DNA of 64,000 nt from Halomonas caseinilytica (lineage in GTDB: Bacteria > Pseudomonadota > Gammaproteobacteria > Pseudomonadales > Halomonadaceae), in assembly GCF_001662305.1 (NCBI RefSeq), contig NZ_BDEP01000008.1, positions 32,114-96,113 on the forward strand, given 5' to 3'. The position numbers were made by a program, and so were the translations under genes. Below the pieces are notes generated by a model. It saw only the letters and a list, made by a program, of their open reading frames with translations, searched no databases and was not told the DNA's origin. Positions 43,038 through 51,240 of this stretch are shown piece after piece; within the stretch, counting starts at the first letter, position 1; each line of letters opens with the position of its first letter.

Positions 43038-44537
43038 TCAGAAACGGGGCAGCTCGGGGTGCGGCAACTCGCCGTGATGCACGTGCATGGCGCCGAACTC
43101 GGCGCAGCGGGCCAGGGTGGGAATGTTCTTGCCCGGGTTGAGCAGGCCGACCGGGTCGAAGGCTGCCTTCACGGCGTGAAAGGTGGTCAGCTCGCCGGTC
43201 GGGAACTGGACGCACATCTGGTTGATCTTCTCGCGCCCCACACCGTGCTCGCCGGTGATCGAGCCGCCGGCGGCCACGCAGGCTTCCAGTATCCGGCCTC
43301 CCAGGGCCTCGGCACGTTCGAGTTCGCCTTCGCGGTTGGCATCGAACAGGATCAGCGGGTGCATGTTGCCGTCGCCGGCATGGAAGACGTTGGCGACCCG
43401 CAGTCCATACTCGGCGGAGAGCTCGGCAATGGTGCCGAGCACCTCGGGCAAGGCGCGGCGGGGGATGGTGCCGTCCATGCAGTAGTAGTCCGGCGAGATG
43501 CGTCCCACCGCCGGGAAGGCGTTCTTGCGTCCGGACCAGAACCGCGCGCGCTCTGCTTCGTCCCGGGCGAGCCGGATGTCGGTGGCGCCGGCATTCTCGA
43601 GCACGCGGCGTACCGTGCCGATGTCGTCGTCCACGTCGGCCTCCACGCCATCCAGCTCGCAGAGCAGGATCGCCTCGGCGTCCACCGGGTAGCCGGCGTG
43701 GACGAAGTCTTCAGCGGCACGGATGGCCAGGTTGTCCATCATTTCCAGGCCGCCGGGGACGATACCCGCGGCGATGATGTCGCCCACGGCCTGGCCGGCC
43801 TTGCCGACATCGTCGAAACTGGCCATCACCACCTTGGCGGTTTCCGGTTTCGGCAGCAGTTTCACGGTGACCTCGGTCACCACGCCGAGCATGCCTTCGG
43901 AGCCGTTGAACAGCGCGAGCAGGTCGAAGCCCGGGGCGTCCAGGGCCTCGCCGCCGAGCCGCATGCGCTCGCCCTCGAGGGTGACGATCTCCAGGGCGAG
44001 CACATTGTGCACCGTCAGGCCGTACTTCAGGCAGTGCACGCCGCCGGCGTTCTCGGCCACGTTGCCGCCGATGGAGCAGGCGATCTGCGACGACGGATCG
44101 GGCGCGTAGTAAAGGCCGTGCGGAGCTGCCGCCTCGGTGATGGCCAGGTTGCGAACGCCGGGCTGGACGCGGGCGATGCGCGCTTCTGGGTCTAGTTCCA
44201 GAATGCGCTGGAAGCGCGACATCACCAGCAGCACGCCGCGCTCCAGCGGCAGGGCACCGCCGGACAGCCCGGTGCCGGCGCCGCGCGTGACCACGGGAAC
44301 ACCAAGCTCGTGGCAACGGCGCATCAGGGTGACGACCTGCTCAAGATCACTGGGCAAGGCCACCAGCATGGGCAGCACGCGATAGGCGGCCAGACCGTCG
44401 CACTCGAAGGGACGCAGGTCCTCCTCGCGATGCAGCAGGGTCAGGGTCGGCAGGCTGGCTTGTAGCTCGGCGAGCACCTCCGCCTTGTCGCGGCGGGGCA
44501 GCTCGCCGTCGAGTCGCTCGTCGAAGAGGAGGTTCAT
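43038..44537 (-). CDS. glcD: glycolate oxidase catalytic FAD subunit GlcD
   Basis: A 499-residue protein, the E. coli length, from the ATG at 44537 (MNLLFDERLDGELPRRDK). It contains the FAD-binding PVVTRGAGTGLSGGALPLE region (core GAGTGLSGGA), GGNVAENAGGVHCLKYG and the C-terminal NPGKNIP. It oxidises glycolate to glyoxylate with electron transfer via GlcF. The Gcl pathway genes in this window use the product. An IclR/AllR-like palindrome lies in its promoter region; no GlcC gene is adjacent. Confidence 0.93.
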   Translation of the reverse strand: MNLLFDERLDGELPRRDKAEVLAELQASLPTLTLLHREEDLRPFECDGLAAYRVLPMLVALPSDLEQVVTLMRRCHELGVPVVTRGAGTGLSGGALPLERGVLLVMSRFQRILELDPEARIARVQPGVRNLAITEAAAPHGLYYAPDPSSQIACSIGGNVAENAGGVHCLKYGLTVHNVLALEIVTLEGERMRLGGEALDAPGFDLLALFNGSEGMLGVVTEVTVKLLPKPETAKVVMASFDDVGKAGQAVGDIIAAGIVPGGLEMMDNLAIRAAEDFVHAGYPVDAEAILLCELDGVEADVDDDIGTVRRVLENAGATDIRLARDEAERARFWSGRKNAFPAVGRISPDYYCMDGTIPRRALPEVLGTIAELSAEYGLRVANVFHAGDGNMHPLILFDANREGELERAEALGGRILEACVAAGGSITGEHGVGREKINQMCVQFPTGELTTFHAVKAAFDPVGLLNPGKNIPTLARCAEFGAMHVHHGELPHPELPRF

Positions 44538-44970
44538 GGCGGCTCCGGTGTCACGGAATGGCATCCACTGATCTCGATGCTAGGGAAAAGCGCATCATAA
44601 ATCTATGGAATTATTTTCCGTTTTTTTGGTTGAATGGAGTGGATATCGCGACGACCGCCGTGTGCCGGTCGCCGCATGGCCCCGGCCGGCCAGGATGGCG
44701 CTTGCCGGGACGACCTACCACGATAGGCGCTGGCAGCCTCCTTGACGATTCATGGCGCATTGGTCTGACCAATCGATCCGGCATGACGGTCCGGCGTCAT
44801 GCGATGTCTCCGCTCGGTAATTCAATGAGTTGGCCGGTGTGAAGTGCGTGACCTCGAGGCGGCGACACTCAAGTGGCTATACCAAAGCACAAGAGAGGAA
44901 AGACAATTGGCGAGTCAGGGGGCGGGCTGGCACTATCGAGTCTTTCCTTCATCGAACATGAGGAGTCGGC
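44538..44970. other. 433-base intergenic region between glcD and the glutathione transferase gene
   Basis: The part near glcD is AT-rich. On the reverse strand TATGAT (44599-44594) is a good -10 for glcDEF, and an IclR-like palindrome lies just upstream of it. Beyond about 44660 the base composition returns to GC-rich and I see no credible coding frame, repeat or RNA. A purine-rich AAGAGAGGAAAG lies near 44890, well ahead of the next gene. Confidence 0.6.
44606..44620. promoter_or_regulatory. IclR/AllR-like operator in the glcDEF promoter
   Basis: TGGAATTATTTTCCG matches the IclR-type consensus TGGAAAT-N-ATTTCCA at 11 of 14 positions. It falls between the putative -10 (44594-44599, reverse strand) and the -35 zone, a position suited to repression. 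The same motif occurs at 56683, 58389 and 58448. Confidence 0.6.
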
Positions 44971-45678
44971 ATGTCACGGGTGCTCTACGATCTCTGCGGT
45001 ATCGACGAGGCGCTGCGTTTCTCTCCCTATTGCTGGCGGGTGCGCTATGCCCTGGCTCACAAGGGGCTCGATGTCGAAACACGCCCCTGGCGCTTCAGCG
45101 AGAAACAAGCCCTGGCCTTCGCCAACCATGACAAGGTTCCGGTGCTCGTCGACGGCGAGACGGTGGTGGCCGACAGCTACGAGATCCTTCGCTATCTGGA
45201 TCGTGCCTATCCCGAGGCGCCTCTGTTGGGAGACAGCATGGCGGACGCGCGCGGGCGTTTCCTGGCGCATTATTCCGAGCGTTCCCTGGCGCCGGCGATA
45301 CTGCGCATCATCATCATGGATCTGCTCAATGCCATTCACCCGGATGACCGGGAGTATTTCCGCGAGACCCGCGAGAAGCGCTTCGGCCGTAGCCTGGAGG
45401 AGGTGCATTCGCCGGTGAGGGGGCTGTCGCAGCTCGACACCGCCCTGGAACCGCTGCGCGCGCGGCTCGGGGAAGCGTCGTATCTCGATGGCGAGGTGCC
45501 GGGCGGGGCCGACTACATCGTCTTTGGCAAGTTCATGTGGGCGCGTTGTGTCTCCAGTGCCGACCTGGTCTCCAATGCCGATCCCGTCCATGCCTGGCTC
45601 GAGCGCATGCTCGATCTGTACGGCGGATTGGGTCGCCAGGCGACGCGGATTACGGATATCGAGGGCGCTTACCGCTGA
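44971..45678 (+). CDS. glutathione S-transferase family protein
   Basis: A 235-residue protein. The N-terminal thioredoxin fold has FSPYCWRVRYALAHKGLDVE with the catalytic-type Ser/Cys pair, NHDKVPVLVDGETVVADSYEILRYLD (cores KVPVL and DSYEI) for glutathione binding, and an all-helical C-terminal domain. Some relatives are beta-etherases or maleylacetoacetate isomerases, but no context points to either. Its stop converges closely on the phosphoribosyltransferase gene. Confidence 0.82.
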   Translation: MSRVLYDLCGIDEALRFSPYCWRVRYALAHKGLDVETRPWRFSEKQALAFANHDKVPVLVDGETVVADSYEILRYLDRAYPEAPLLGDSMADARGRFLAHYSERSLAPAILRIIIMDLLNAIHPDDREYFRETREKRFGRSLEEVHSPVRGLSQLDTALEPLRARLGEASYLDGEVPGGADYIVFGKFMWARCVSSADLVSNADPVHAWLERMLDLYGGLGRQATRITDIEGAYR

Positions 45679-45692
45679 AGCGCGAAGAGCTC

Positions 45693-46316
45693 TTATCCCG
45701 GCTGACTGCCCAGCAAGTGAATCACCTCATCGTCGTCGACCGGTGAGAAGTCGGCGTAGAACTGGCCGACGGCACGAAAGTGTGCCGGTGTCTCGGGGCA
45801 GATCACCTCGTCGGCAAGGCGCTCCAGGCGTGCCAGGGTCTCCGGCGGGGCCACGCCGAGGGCGGCGATCAGGCGTGCGGGGCCACGTGGCCGAAGGCTT
45901 TCCAGGGCGGTCGTCATGGTCGCTCCGGTGGCACTGCCGTCATCCACGACGACGACGAGACGCTCGGCCGGATCGATGGGCGCACGTACCGGCGTGTAAC
46001 GCTGGCGGCGCTCTGCGATCAGCGCCCGCTGCCGCTCGATCTCCCGGGTGATCGCGGCTTCGCCGAAGCGATTGGCGCTGTCTTCCAGCCAGATGCGATC
46101 CCCTTCGCCAACCGCGCCGATGGCGAATTCCGGACTGCCCGGCGCGCCCAGCTTGCGCACCAGCACGACATCCAGTTCACCTTCCAGGATATCGGCGATG
46201 CGTCGTCCCATGGGCACGCCACCCCGGGGGATGGCGAGTATCAGCGGGTTCTGCCCCTTCAGGTGGGTGAGCCGCCGTGCCAGCGACTCGGCGGCTTCCA
46301 GTCGGTGACGGAACAT
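45693..46316 (-). CDS. type I phosphoribosyltransferase domain protein
   Basis: A 207-residue protein with the PRPP-binding signature VVVVDDGSATGATMTTAL near residue 125 and the N-terminal GQNPLILAIPRGGVPMGRRIA. Such stand-alone proteins of about 200-220 residues are common and mostly of unknown substrate. It precedes the purine-catabolism genes by position, so a base-salvage role is possible. It starts 14 bases from the convergent glutathione transferase gene at its 3' end. Confidence 0.8.
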   Translation of the reverse strand: MFRHRLEAAESLARRLTHLKGQNPLILAIPRGGVPMGRRIADILEGELDVVLVRKLGAPGSPEFAIGAVGEGDRIWLEDSANRFGEAAITREIERQRALIAERRQRYTPVRAPIDPAERLVVVVDDGSATGATMTTALESLRPRGPARLIAALGVAPPETLARLERLADEVICPETPAHFRAVGQFYADFSPVDDDEVIHLLGSQPG

Positions 46317-46374
46317 CGCATCGTCCTCAATGCCGCTTGGCGTTCCGTCAGTATAGTGGTCCTGGCCCGAACCT

Positions 46375-46899
46375 TCAGGCGGCGCGGTCGCTGAGCCGGA
46401 AGGCGGCGATCCGGTTGATCTGTTCGATAGCGGTTCGGCGCTCCTCGGCGAGGTCGTTCTTCAGGCGCGTCTCGAATGCCTCCAGGATGGCATGGCGATC
46501 GCTGCCCTTGACGGCCATCACGAAGGGGAAGCCGAAACGGGCCTTGTAGGCTTCGTTCAGGCGTTCGAAGCGAGCCAGCTCCTCCGGTGTGCACTGGTCG
46601 AGGCCGGCGCCGGCCTGTTCCCGGGTGGAATCATCGGTGAGCTCGCCGGCGACCGCAGCCTTGCCGGCCAGGTCGGGATGGGCGCGAATCACTTCCAGCT
46701 GACGCTCGGCGTCGGCCGATGCCAGCACCTCGCCCATGGTCGCGGCGAGGCCTTCCGGCGTGTCCTGGGCAGCGCCCAGGCCACGCTCCCAGGCCAGTTC
46801 GGCCACCCAGGGCGAGTGCTCGTAGATGTCGCCATACTGATCGATGAAAGCGTCCCGATCCAGTGTGCTGGGACGGGGAGAGAGCAGCTTGTCACTCAT
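46375..46899 (-). CDS. uraD: 2-oxo-4-hydroxy-4-carboxy-5-ureidoimidazoline (OHCU) decarboxylase
   Basis: A 174-residue OHCU decarboxylase. It has the catalytic histidine and conserved IRAHPDLAGKA near residue 78, followed by GLDQCTPEELARFERLNEAYKARFGFPFVMAVKG (cores AYKARFGFPF and FVMAVKG) and the C-terminal E-R-R-T-A segment. It completes conversion of hydroxyisourate to S-allantoin. It is divergent from uraH across a GTATAC palindrome. GGAGA precedes the ATG at 46899. Confidence 0.9.
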   Translation of the reverse strand: MSDKLLSPRPSTLDRDAFIDQYGDIYEHSPWVAELAWERGLGAAQDTPEGLAATMGEVLASADAERQLEVIRAHPDLAGKAAVAGELTDDSTREQAGAGLDQCTPEELARFERLNEAYKARFGFPFVMAVKGSDRHAILEAFETRLKNDLAEERRTAIEQINRIAAFRLSDRAA

Positions 46900-46954
46900 G
46901 ACGGGAGTCTCCTTGCGGTCGGGAATCAGGTTCGCGTTATGGTGCTCCGATAAA

Positions 46955-46964
46955 CTGTATACAA
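46955..46964. promoter_or_regulatory. GTATAC palindrome in the uraD/uraH divergent promoter
   Basis: CTGTATACAA lies in an AT-rich patch midway between the divergent uraD and uraH genes. The same core recurs at 48853, 53848, 53978 and 58443. It is a candidate operator of the GntR regulator encoded at 48899-49639. Confidence 0.5.
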
Positions 46965-47097
46965 AAAATGTTTTGAAATGTACCCTTATTGGTACTAAAA
47001 ATGTCTTCAAGAGCAGCGTGCCTCTGAGCGCCGCCGTCGAGAGACGTGCGTCAGGCAGGCCAGGGTACGCCGGTTCCAACGACTGGAGGAGAAACAC

Positions 47098-47451
47098 ATG
47101 GGATACCTGACGACGCATGTGCTGGATACTGCCTCGGGGCTTCCGGGCAAGGGCATCCGTATCGAGGTCTATCGTCTCGAAGGCGGCGAGCGCACCCGGC
47201 TGACCGAGGTCGTGACCAACGATGACGGTCGTTGCGATTCGCCCATCCTGGAAGGCGAGGCCTTCGGTGTCGGCGAATACGAACTGGTCTTCCATGCCGG
47301 CGAGTATCTGGACCGGCAGGGCGTGGCCGGCGACGCGCCGCGCTTTCTGGACGTGATTCCGCTGCGCTTCGGGGTGGCCGATGCGTCCCAGCATTATCAT
47401 GTGCCGCTGCTGCTGTCGCCTTACAGCTACTCCACCTATCGGGGAAGCTGA
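47098..47451 (+). CDS. uraH: 5-hydroxyisourate hydrolase
   Basis: A 117-residue transthyretin-like protein with the family start [16 protein letters not shown] and the C-terminal signature YSTYRGS; both are diagnostic. The active-site His lies in TTHVLD and in [13 protein letters not shown]. It hydrolyses 5-hydroxyisourate to OHCU, between PuuD and UraD. GAGGAGAAACAC precedes the ATG. It leads the same-strand run into puuD, 51 bases downstream. Confidence 0.92.
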   Translation: MGYLTTHVLDTASGLPGKGIRIEVYRLEGGERTRLTEVVTNDDGRCDSPILEGEAFGVGEYELVFHAGEYLDRQGVAGDAPRFLDVIPLRFGVADASQHYHVPLLLSPYSYSTYRGS

Positions 47452-47502
47452 GGGAAGCGTTCACCAAGACAACAACCGCATAATTCCAACGAGGCCTGAC
47501 CG

Positions 47503-48774
47503 ATGGAAGCCTATTTTCTGGATTTCGCCAACCTCCTGTTGAGGTGGCTGCATGTGATCGCCGCCATTGCCTGGATCGGCGAATCGATCTATTTCGTGAT
47601 GCTGGACAACAGCCTGCGCTCGCCCAAGGCCGACGAGGACAAGCAGAAGGGCGTGTTCGGCGAGATGTGGGCCGTGCACGGCGGCGGTTTCTACCATAAC
47701 CAGAAGTACGCCAGCGCCCCGGCGAAGTTGCCCGAGGATCTGCACTGGTCATTCTGGAAATCGTATGCCACCTGGCTGTCGGGTTTCGCGCTGTTCGTGC
47801 TGCTGTACATGGCCAACCCGAGCTTCTATCTGGTCAATCCAGGCAGCGACTGGGAGTGGGCTGCCAACCTGAGCGGCTGGCAGGCCAATGTGGTGGCGCT
47901 GCTGTTCCTGCTCGGTGGCTGGGTGATCTACAACGAGCTGTGCAAGCGCATCAGCCCCAATATGGACCGCGATGGCATCCTGAGCCTCGCCGTGGCCGTG
48001 ATGATGGTGGTGGTCGCCTACCTGAGCACCCAGATCTTCTCCGGTCGGGCGGCCTTCCTGTTGACCGGCGCGGTCATGGCCACCGCCATGTCGGCAAACG
48101 TCTTCTTCTGGATCATCCCCGGCCAGCGCCGCATGGTGAAGGCGATGAAGGCCGGCGAGACACCGAACCCGCTGGACGGCAAGCGCGGCAAGCAGCGCTC
48201 GGTGCACAACACCTACTTCACTCTGCCGGTGGTGTTGCTGATGATCAGCAACCACTACTCCTTCGCGTATTCCCATGACCTGGCCTGGGTGATCATGACG
48301 TTGTTCATCTTCGCCGGGGCCTTGATTCGCCAGTTCTTCGTGCTGATGCACGCCGGACAGATCAAGCCGGCCTATCCGGCTGCCGGCGTCGCCCTGATCC
48401 TGGTCGCGATATGGGTTGGCGCGCCGGCCAGCAGCGTCGACGACGAGGCCACGACCGCTTCCACCGAGACATCCAGCGCCGTGTCGGAGACCGAGGCGTC
48501 CGAATCGGCGGCGCAAGTGGCGGCATCCGACGGTGGGGCCGCGGGCCATGCCGAGCAGATCGTCATCGATCGCTGCGCCCAGTGTCATGCCGAAAGCCCG
48601 TCATACGATGGATTCTCGGCGCCGCCGGCCGGAGTGGTGCTGGAGACGCCCGAACAGGTGCTGCGCCAGGTCGATCAGATCAAGCAAGTGGTGGCCAATG
48701 GCTACATGCCGCTTGGCAACGTCACCCAGATGACGGACGAAGAGCGTACCGAGATCGCCAACTGGTCGCCCTGA
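47503..48774 (+). CDS. puuD: membrane urate hydroxylase/oxidase with C-terminal cytochrome c domain
   Basis: A 423-residue PuuD protein. Eight or so membrane helices fill residues 10-305. An acidic, Ser/Ala-rich linker leads to a cytochrome c domain with haem motif C358-A-Q-C361-H and a likely axial methionine in GYMPLGNVTQ. PuuD oxidises urate to 5-hydroxyisourate and feeds electrons to the respiratory chain, so no soluble H2O2-forming uricase is needed. It lies between uraH and the GntR regulator. A GC-rich hairpin follows. Confidence 0.93.
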   Translation: MEAYFLDFANLLLRWLHVIAAIAWIGESIYFVMLDNSLRSPKADEDKQKGVFGEMWAVHGGGFYHNQKYASAPAKLPEDLHWSFWKSYATWLSGFALFVLLYMANPSFYLVNPGSDWEWAANLSGWQANVVALLFLLGGWVIYNELCKRISPNMDRDGILSLAVAVMMVVVAYLSTQIFSGRAAFLLTGAVMATAMSANVFFWIIPGQRRMVKAMKAGETPNPLDGKRGKQRSVHNTYFTLPVVLLMISNHYSFAYSHDLAWVIMTLFIFAGALIRQFFVLMHAGQIKPAYPAAGVALILVAIWVGAPASSVDDEATTASTETSSAVSETEASESAAQVAASDGGAAGHAEQIVIDRCAQCHAESPSYDGFSAPPAGVVLETPEQVLRQVDQIKQVVANGYMPLGNVTQMTDEERTEIANWSP

Positions 48775-48801
48775 CCCGATCGCGATCCGGCAAGCCCGAT
48801 C

Positions 48802-48831
48802 CCGCCGCCCGCCGATTTCGGCGGGCGGCGG
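48802..48831. terminator. strong hairpin after puuD
   Basis: CCGCCGCCCGCCGA (48802-48815) pairs with TCGGCGGGCGGCGG (48818-48831), a 13-base stem with a tight loop. No U-tract follows, so it may be a transcript stabiliser or a factor-assisted end rather than a classic terminator. Confidence 0.6.
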
Positions 48832-48837
48832 TCGTGT

Positions 48838-48869
48838 CGACGACGGAAATGCGTATACAATAGTCGTCG
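48838..48869. promoter_or_regulatory. GTATAC operator flanked by 7-base inverted repeat, upstream of gntR
   Basis: CGACGAC (48838-48844) and GTCGTCG (48863-48869) flank CGTATACAA (48852-48860). The two symmetries are nearly co-centred. It lies 30-60 bases before the regulator's ATG and may serve autoregulation. Confidence 0.5.
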
Positions 48870-48898
48870 TATCGGGTTTTCAGGGAGATGAGCGATCC

Positions 48899-49639
48899 AT
48901 GAACCAGCGTCGGGCCGCAACCGAGCGCAAGGCCAACGAAAAGACGGGCCGTCCTGGCAAGAACGGGGATGGGCCCGAACGTCATGAGTCGATCTATCAC
49001 GCCATCAGCGATGCCATCATCGAGCACCGTCTGAAACCCGGTGCCCGGCTGCGCGAGGATGCCTTGTCCGAGGTGTTCGGCGTCAGCCGCACCGGCATCC
49101 GCAAGATCCTGCAGCGCCTGGCCCTGGAGCAACTGGTGACGCTGACGCCACGCCGGGGCGCGAGTGTCACGCGGCCCACCGCCGATGAGGCCAAGGATGT
49201 CTTCGATGCCCGCCAGATGATCGAGTGCGGTCTGATGCCGGAGGTTGCCCGGCGCATGACGCCCGAAGCGGCCGAGGAGTTGCGTGACATGGCGCGTCGT
49301 GAACGCGAGGCGCTCAAGGGCGGCGAGCAGAGTACCGCCATCAAGCTCTCCGCCGCCTTCCACGGGCGCCTGGCGCGCCTGTCGGGCAATGCCACCCTGG
49401 CGGATTTCGTTGAACGCCTGTGCTCGCGTTCTTCCTTGATTCTTGCGGTCTATGGCAATGCCGGCCACCTGGGATGTGAATCCCACGATCACGAGGATCT
49501 GCTGAGCTTTCTCGAGCAAGGTAATGGCGAACGTGCCCAGGCGTTCATGAGCCGGCATCTCAAGGCCATCGAGGCGTCCCTCTCCATCCATGAGGAAGAA
49601 GAGGAAACGCCGGATCTGTATCGCATCTTCTCCGCCTGA
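48899..49639 (+). CDS. GntR-family (FCD) regulator, probably of purine catabolism
   Basis: A 246-residue regulator with a 25-residue basic N-terminal extension, then the winged helix (HAISDAIIEHRLKPGARLRE, VFGVSRTGIRKILQRLALE). The FCD domain follows with AAFHGRLARLSGN and SRHLKAIEASL. It is placed between puuD and the allantoin-type carriers. GTATAC palindromes of the type these proteins bind lie in its own promoter and other purine promoters of the window. Control by urate or allantoin is inferred. Confidence 0.85.
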   Translation: MNQRRAATERKANEKTGRPGKNGDGPERHESIYHAISDAIIEHRLKPGARLREDALSEVFGVSRTGIRKILQRLALEQLVTLTPRRGASVTRPTADEAKDVFDARQMIECGLMPEVARRMTPEAAEELRDMARREREALKGGEQSTAIKLSAAFHGRLARLSGNATLADFVERLCSRSSLILAVYGNAGHLGCESHDHEDLLSFLEQGNGERAQAFMSRHLKAIEASLSIHEEEEETPDLYRIFSA

Positions 49640-49666
49640 ACGGCGGTGATCCATTCTTGCTGGCTT

Positions 49667-49702
49667 TTTCTGCCGGCTTGCTTACCGTTTCTGCCGGCTT
49701 GC
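49667..49702. repeat. direct repeat TTTCTGCCGGCTTGC, two copies
   Basis: The 15-base unit occurs at 49667-49681 and 49688-49702, 21 bases apart, in the 80-base gap between the converging gntR and NCS1 genes. No function is apparent; it probably arose by local duplication. Confidence 0.6.
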
Positions 49703-49719
49703 GCCCGCCTGGCTGTTCG

Positions 49720-51168
49720 TCAGGAGGCGGTGACGGGCAGGCGCTGTCCCCGCATCAGCAGGTAATGGAAGAGTCCGCCGAGGGCCGCGCCGATCAGCCA
49801 GGCATAGCCGCCCAGTGCCTCAAGCGCCGGTACCCAGGCCGACGACACGGAGAACAGCGCGGCCAGAGCGAAGGCGATCAGGGCGCGGTGGTTCCAGCCC
49901 TTGACGTAGTAATAGGCGCCATCCGGGTCGGCGGAGAAGATGTCCTGGATGTTCAAGCGCTGGCGCTTCAGCAGGTAGTAGTCGACCACGATGATGCCGT
50001 AGAAGGGGGCCACCACGGCACCGAGGGCGTTGACGAAACCGGCGACGCCGATCTTGCTGATGACGGCCATCCACAGAGCGCCGACGAAGAAGGCGATCAC
50101 GGCGGTGATCAGGCCGCCGACGCGAAAGCTGATGCGGCGCGGAAAGAGGTTGGCCAGGTCATAGGCCGGCGGGATGAAGTTGGCGACGAGGTTGATGCCC
50201 ACGGTGGCAGCGAAGAAGGTGATGGCGGCGACAATGGTCAACGGCAGTGAATCGACCCGGTCGATGATGTCCGACGGGTTGGTCAGCGTCTCGCCAAACA
50301 GTGCCAGGGTGCCGGCCGTGATGATCAGGGCAATGAAGGAAAAGAAGGCAACATTGAGTGGCAGACCCAGCAGGTTGCCGAGCTTCATCTCGCGCTCGCT
50401 CTTCACGAAGCGGGTGAAGTCGCCGAAGTTGATCACCACCGCGGCGAAGTAGGCGATCATGGTGCCGGTGATGGCCATGAAGGCGGTCAGGGCATTGCCT
50501 TCGTAGTCGCTGGCACCGCTGAAGATGGTGCTCACTGCCGGCAGGAGATCGCTGCCTGCCTTGAACCAGACGATGAGCATCAGCGCGACCATCACCACGT
50601 AGACCAGCGGTCCCGCCCAGTTGAGGAAGTGCTTGATACGCTCGATGCCTTGCCAGAACAGGGCGATCTGGAAGCACCAGACGATCACGAAGGAAAGCCA
50701 GTCCAGCGCCGTCATGCCGAGCCACTGGCCGCCGGGGTCGCCGAACAGCGAGGTGAGCAGCAGCGAGACGGCGGTGGACGCGAAATAGGTCTGCACGCCA
50801 TACCAGAAGATACCGATGATGGCCCGCAGCATGGCCGGGAAGTTGGCGCCGTGGACGCCCATGCTGGCGCGGATCATCACCGGAAAGGGAATGCCGTACT
50901 TGACGCTCGGCTTGCCGGTCAGGTTGACCAGTACCATCACCACGAAGCCGGCGAGCACGATGGCTGCCATGACCGCCCAGCCATTGAGGCCATAGGAAAT
51001 GAACAGCGACGCGGCCAGTGTGTAGCCGAACAGGCTCTGGATGTCGTTCGACCAGACATTGAAGATCTCGAACCAGCCCCAGGTGCGTCGCTCCGACTTG
51101 ATCGGTGCGAGATCGTCGTTGTACAGGCGTGGGTCGTGGTGCTGGATGTCCAGTTCTTGGTCCGTCAT
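49720..51168 (-). CDS. NCS1-family nucleobase/allantoin-type permease
   Basis: A 482-residue carrier with about twelve helices. NEL-type start residues (RTWGWFEIFNVWSNDIQSLFGYTLAASLF, core WFEIFNVWSND), VKYGIPFPVMIRASMG and NFGDFTRF mark the NCS1 family (Mhp1, PucI, CodB). The order of conserved residues resembles the hydantoin/allantoin branch. It stands second to another NCS1 gene and close to ureide enzymes, so allantoin, urate or a pyrimidine may be the cargo. The cargo is inferred. Confidence 0.83.
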   Translation of the reverse strand: MTDQELDIQHHDPRLYNDDLAPIKSERRTWGWFEIFNVWSNDIQSLFGYTLAASLFISYGLNGWAVMAAIVLAGFVVMVLVNLTGKPSVKYGIPFPVMIRASMGVHGANFPAMLRAIIGIFWYGVQTYFASTAVSLLLTSLFGDPGGQWLGMTALDWLSFVIVWCFQIALFWQGIERIKHFLNWAGPLVYVVMVALMLIVWFKAGSDLLPAVSTIFSGASDYEGNALTAFMAITGTMIAYFAAVVINFGDFTRFVKSEREMKLGNLLGLPLNVAFFSFIALIITAGTLALFGETLTNPSDIIDRVDSLPLTIVAAITFFAATVGINLVANFIPPAYDLANLFPRRISFRVGGLITAVIAFFVGALWMAVISKIGVAGFVNALGAVVAPFYGIIVVDYYLLKRQRLNIQDIFSADPDGAYYYVKGWNHRALIAFALAALFSVSSAWVPALEALGGYAWLIGAALGGLFHYLLMRGQRLPVTAS

Positions 51169-51240
51169 GAAGCGTTGCCTTCTGGTCTTGTTGGCAGACG
51201 AAGGCCCTCCCCGGCGGGAGGGCCATCACGTGGGAACGGT

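Noticed and set aside
44558..44842. 94-codon plus-strand frame upstream of the glutathione transferase gene
   Set aside because: It runs through the glcDEF promoter and its residues show no family or signal pattern.
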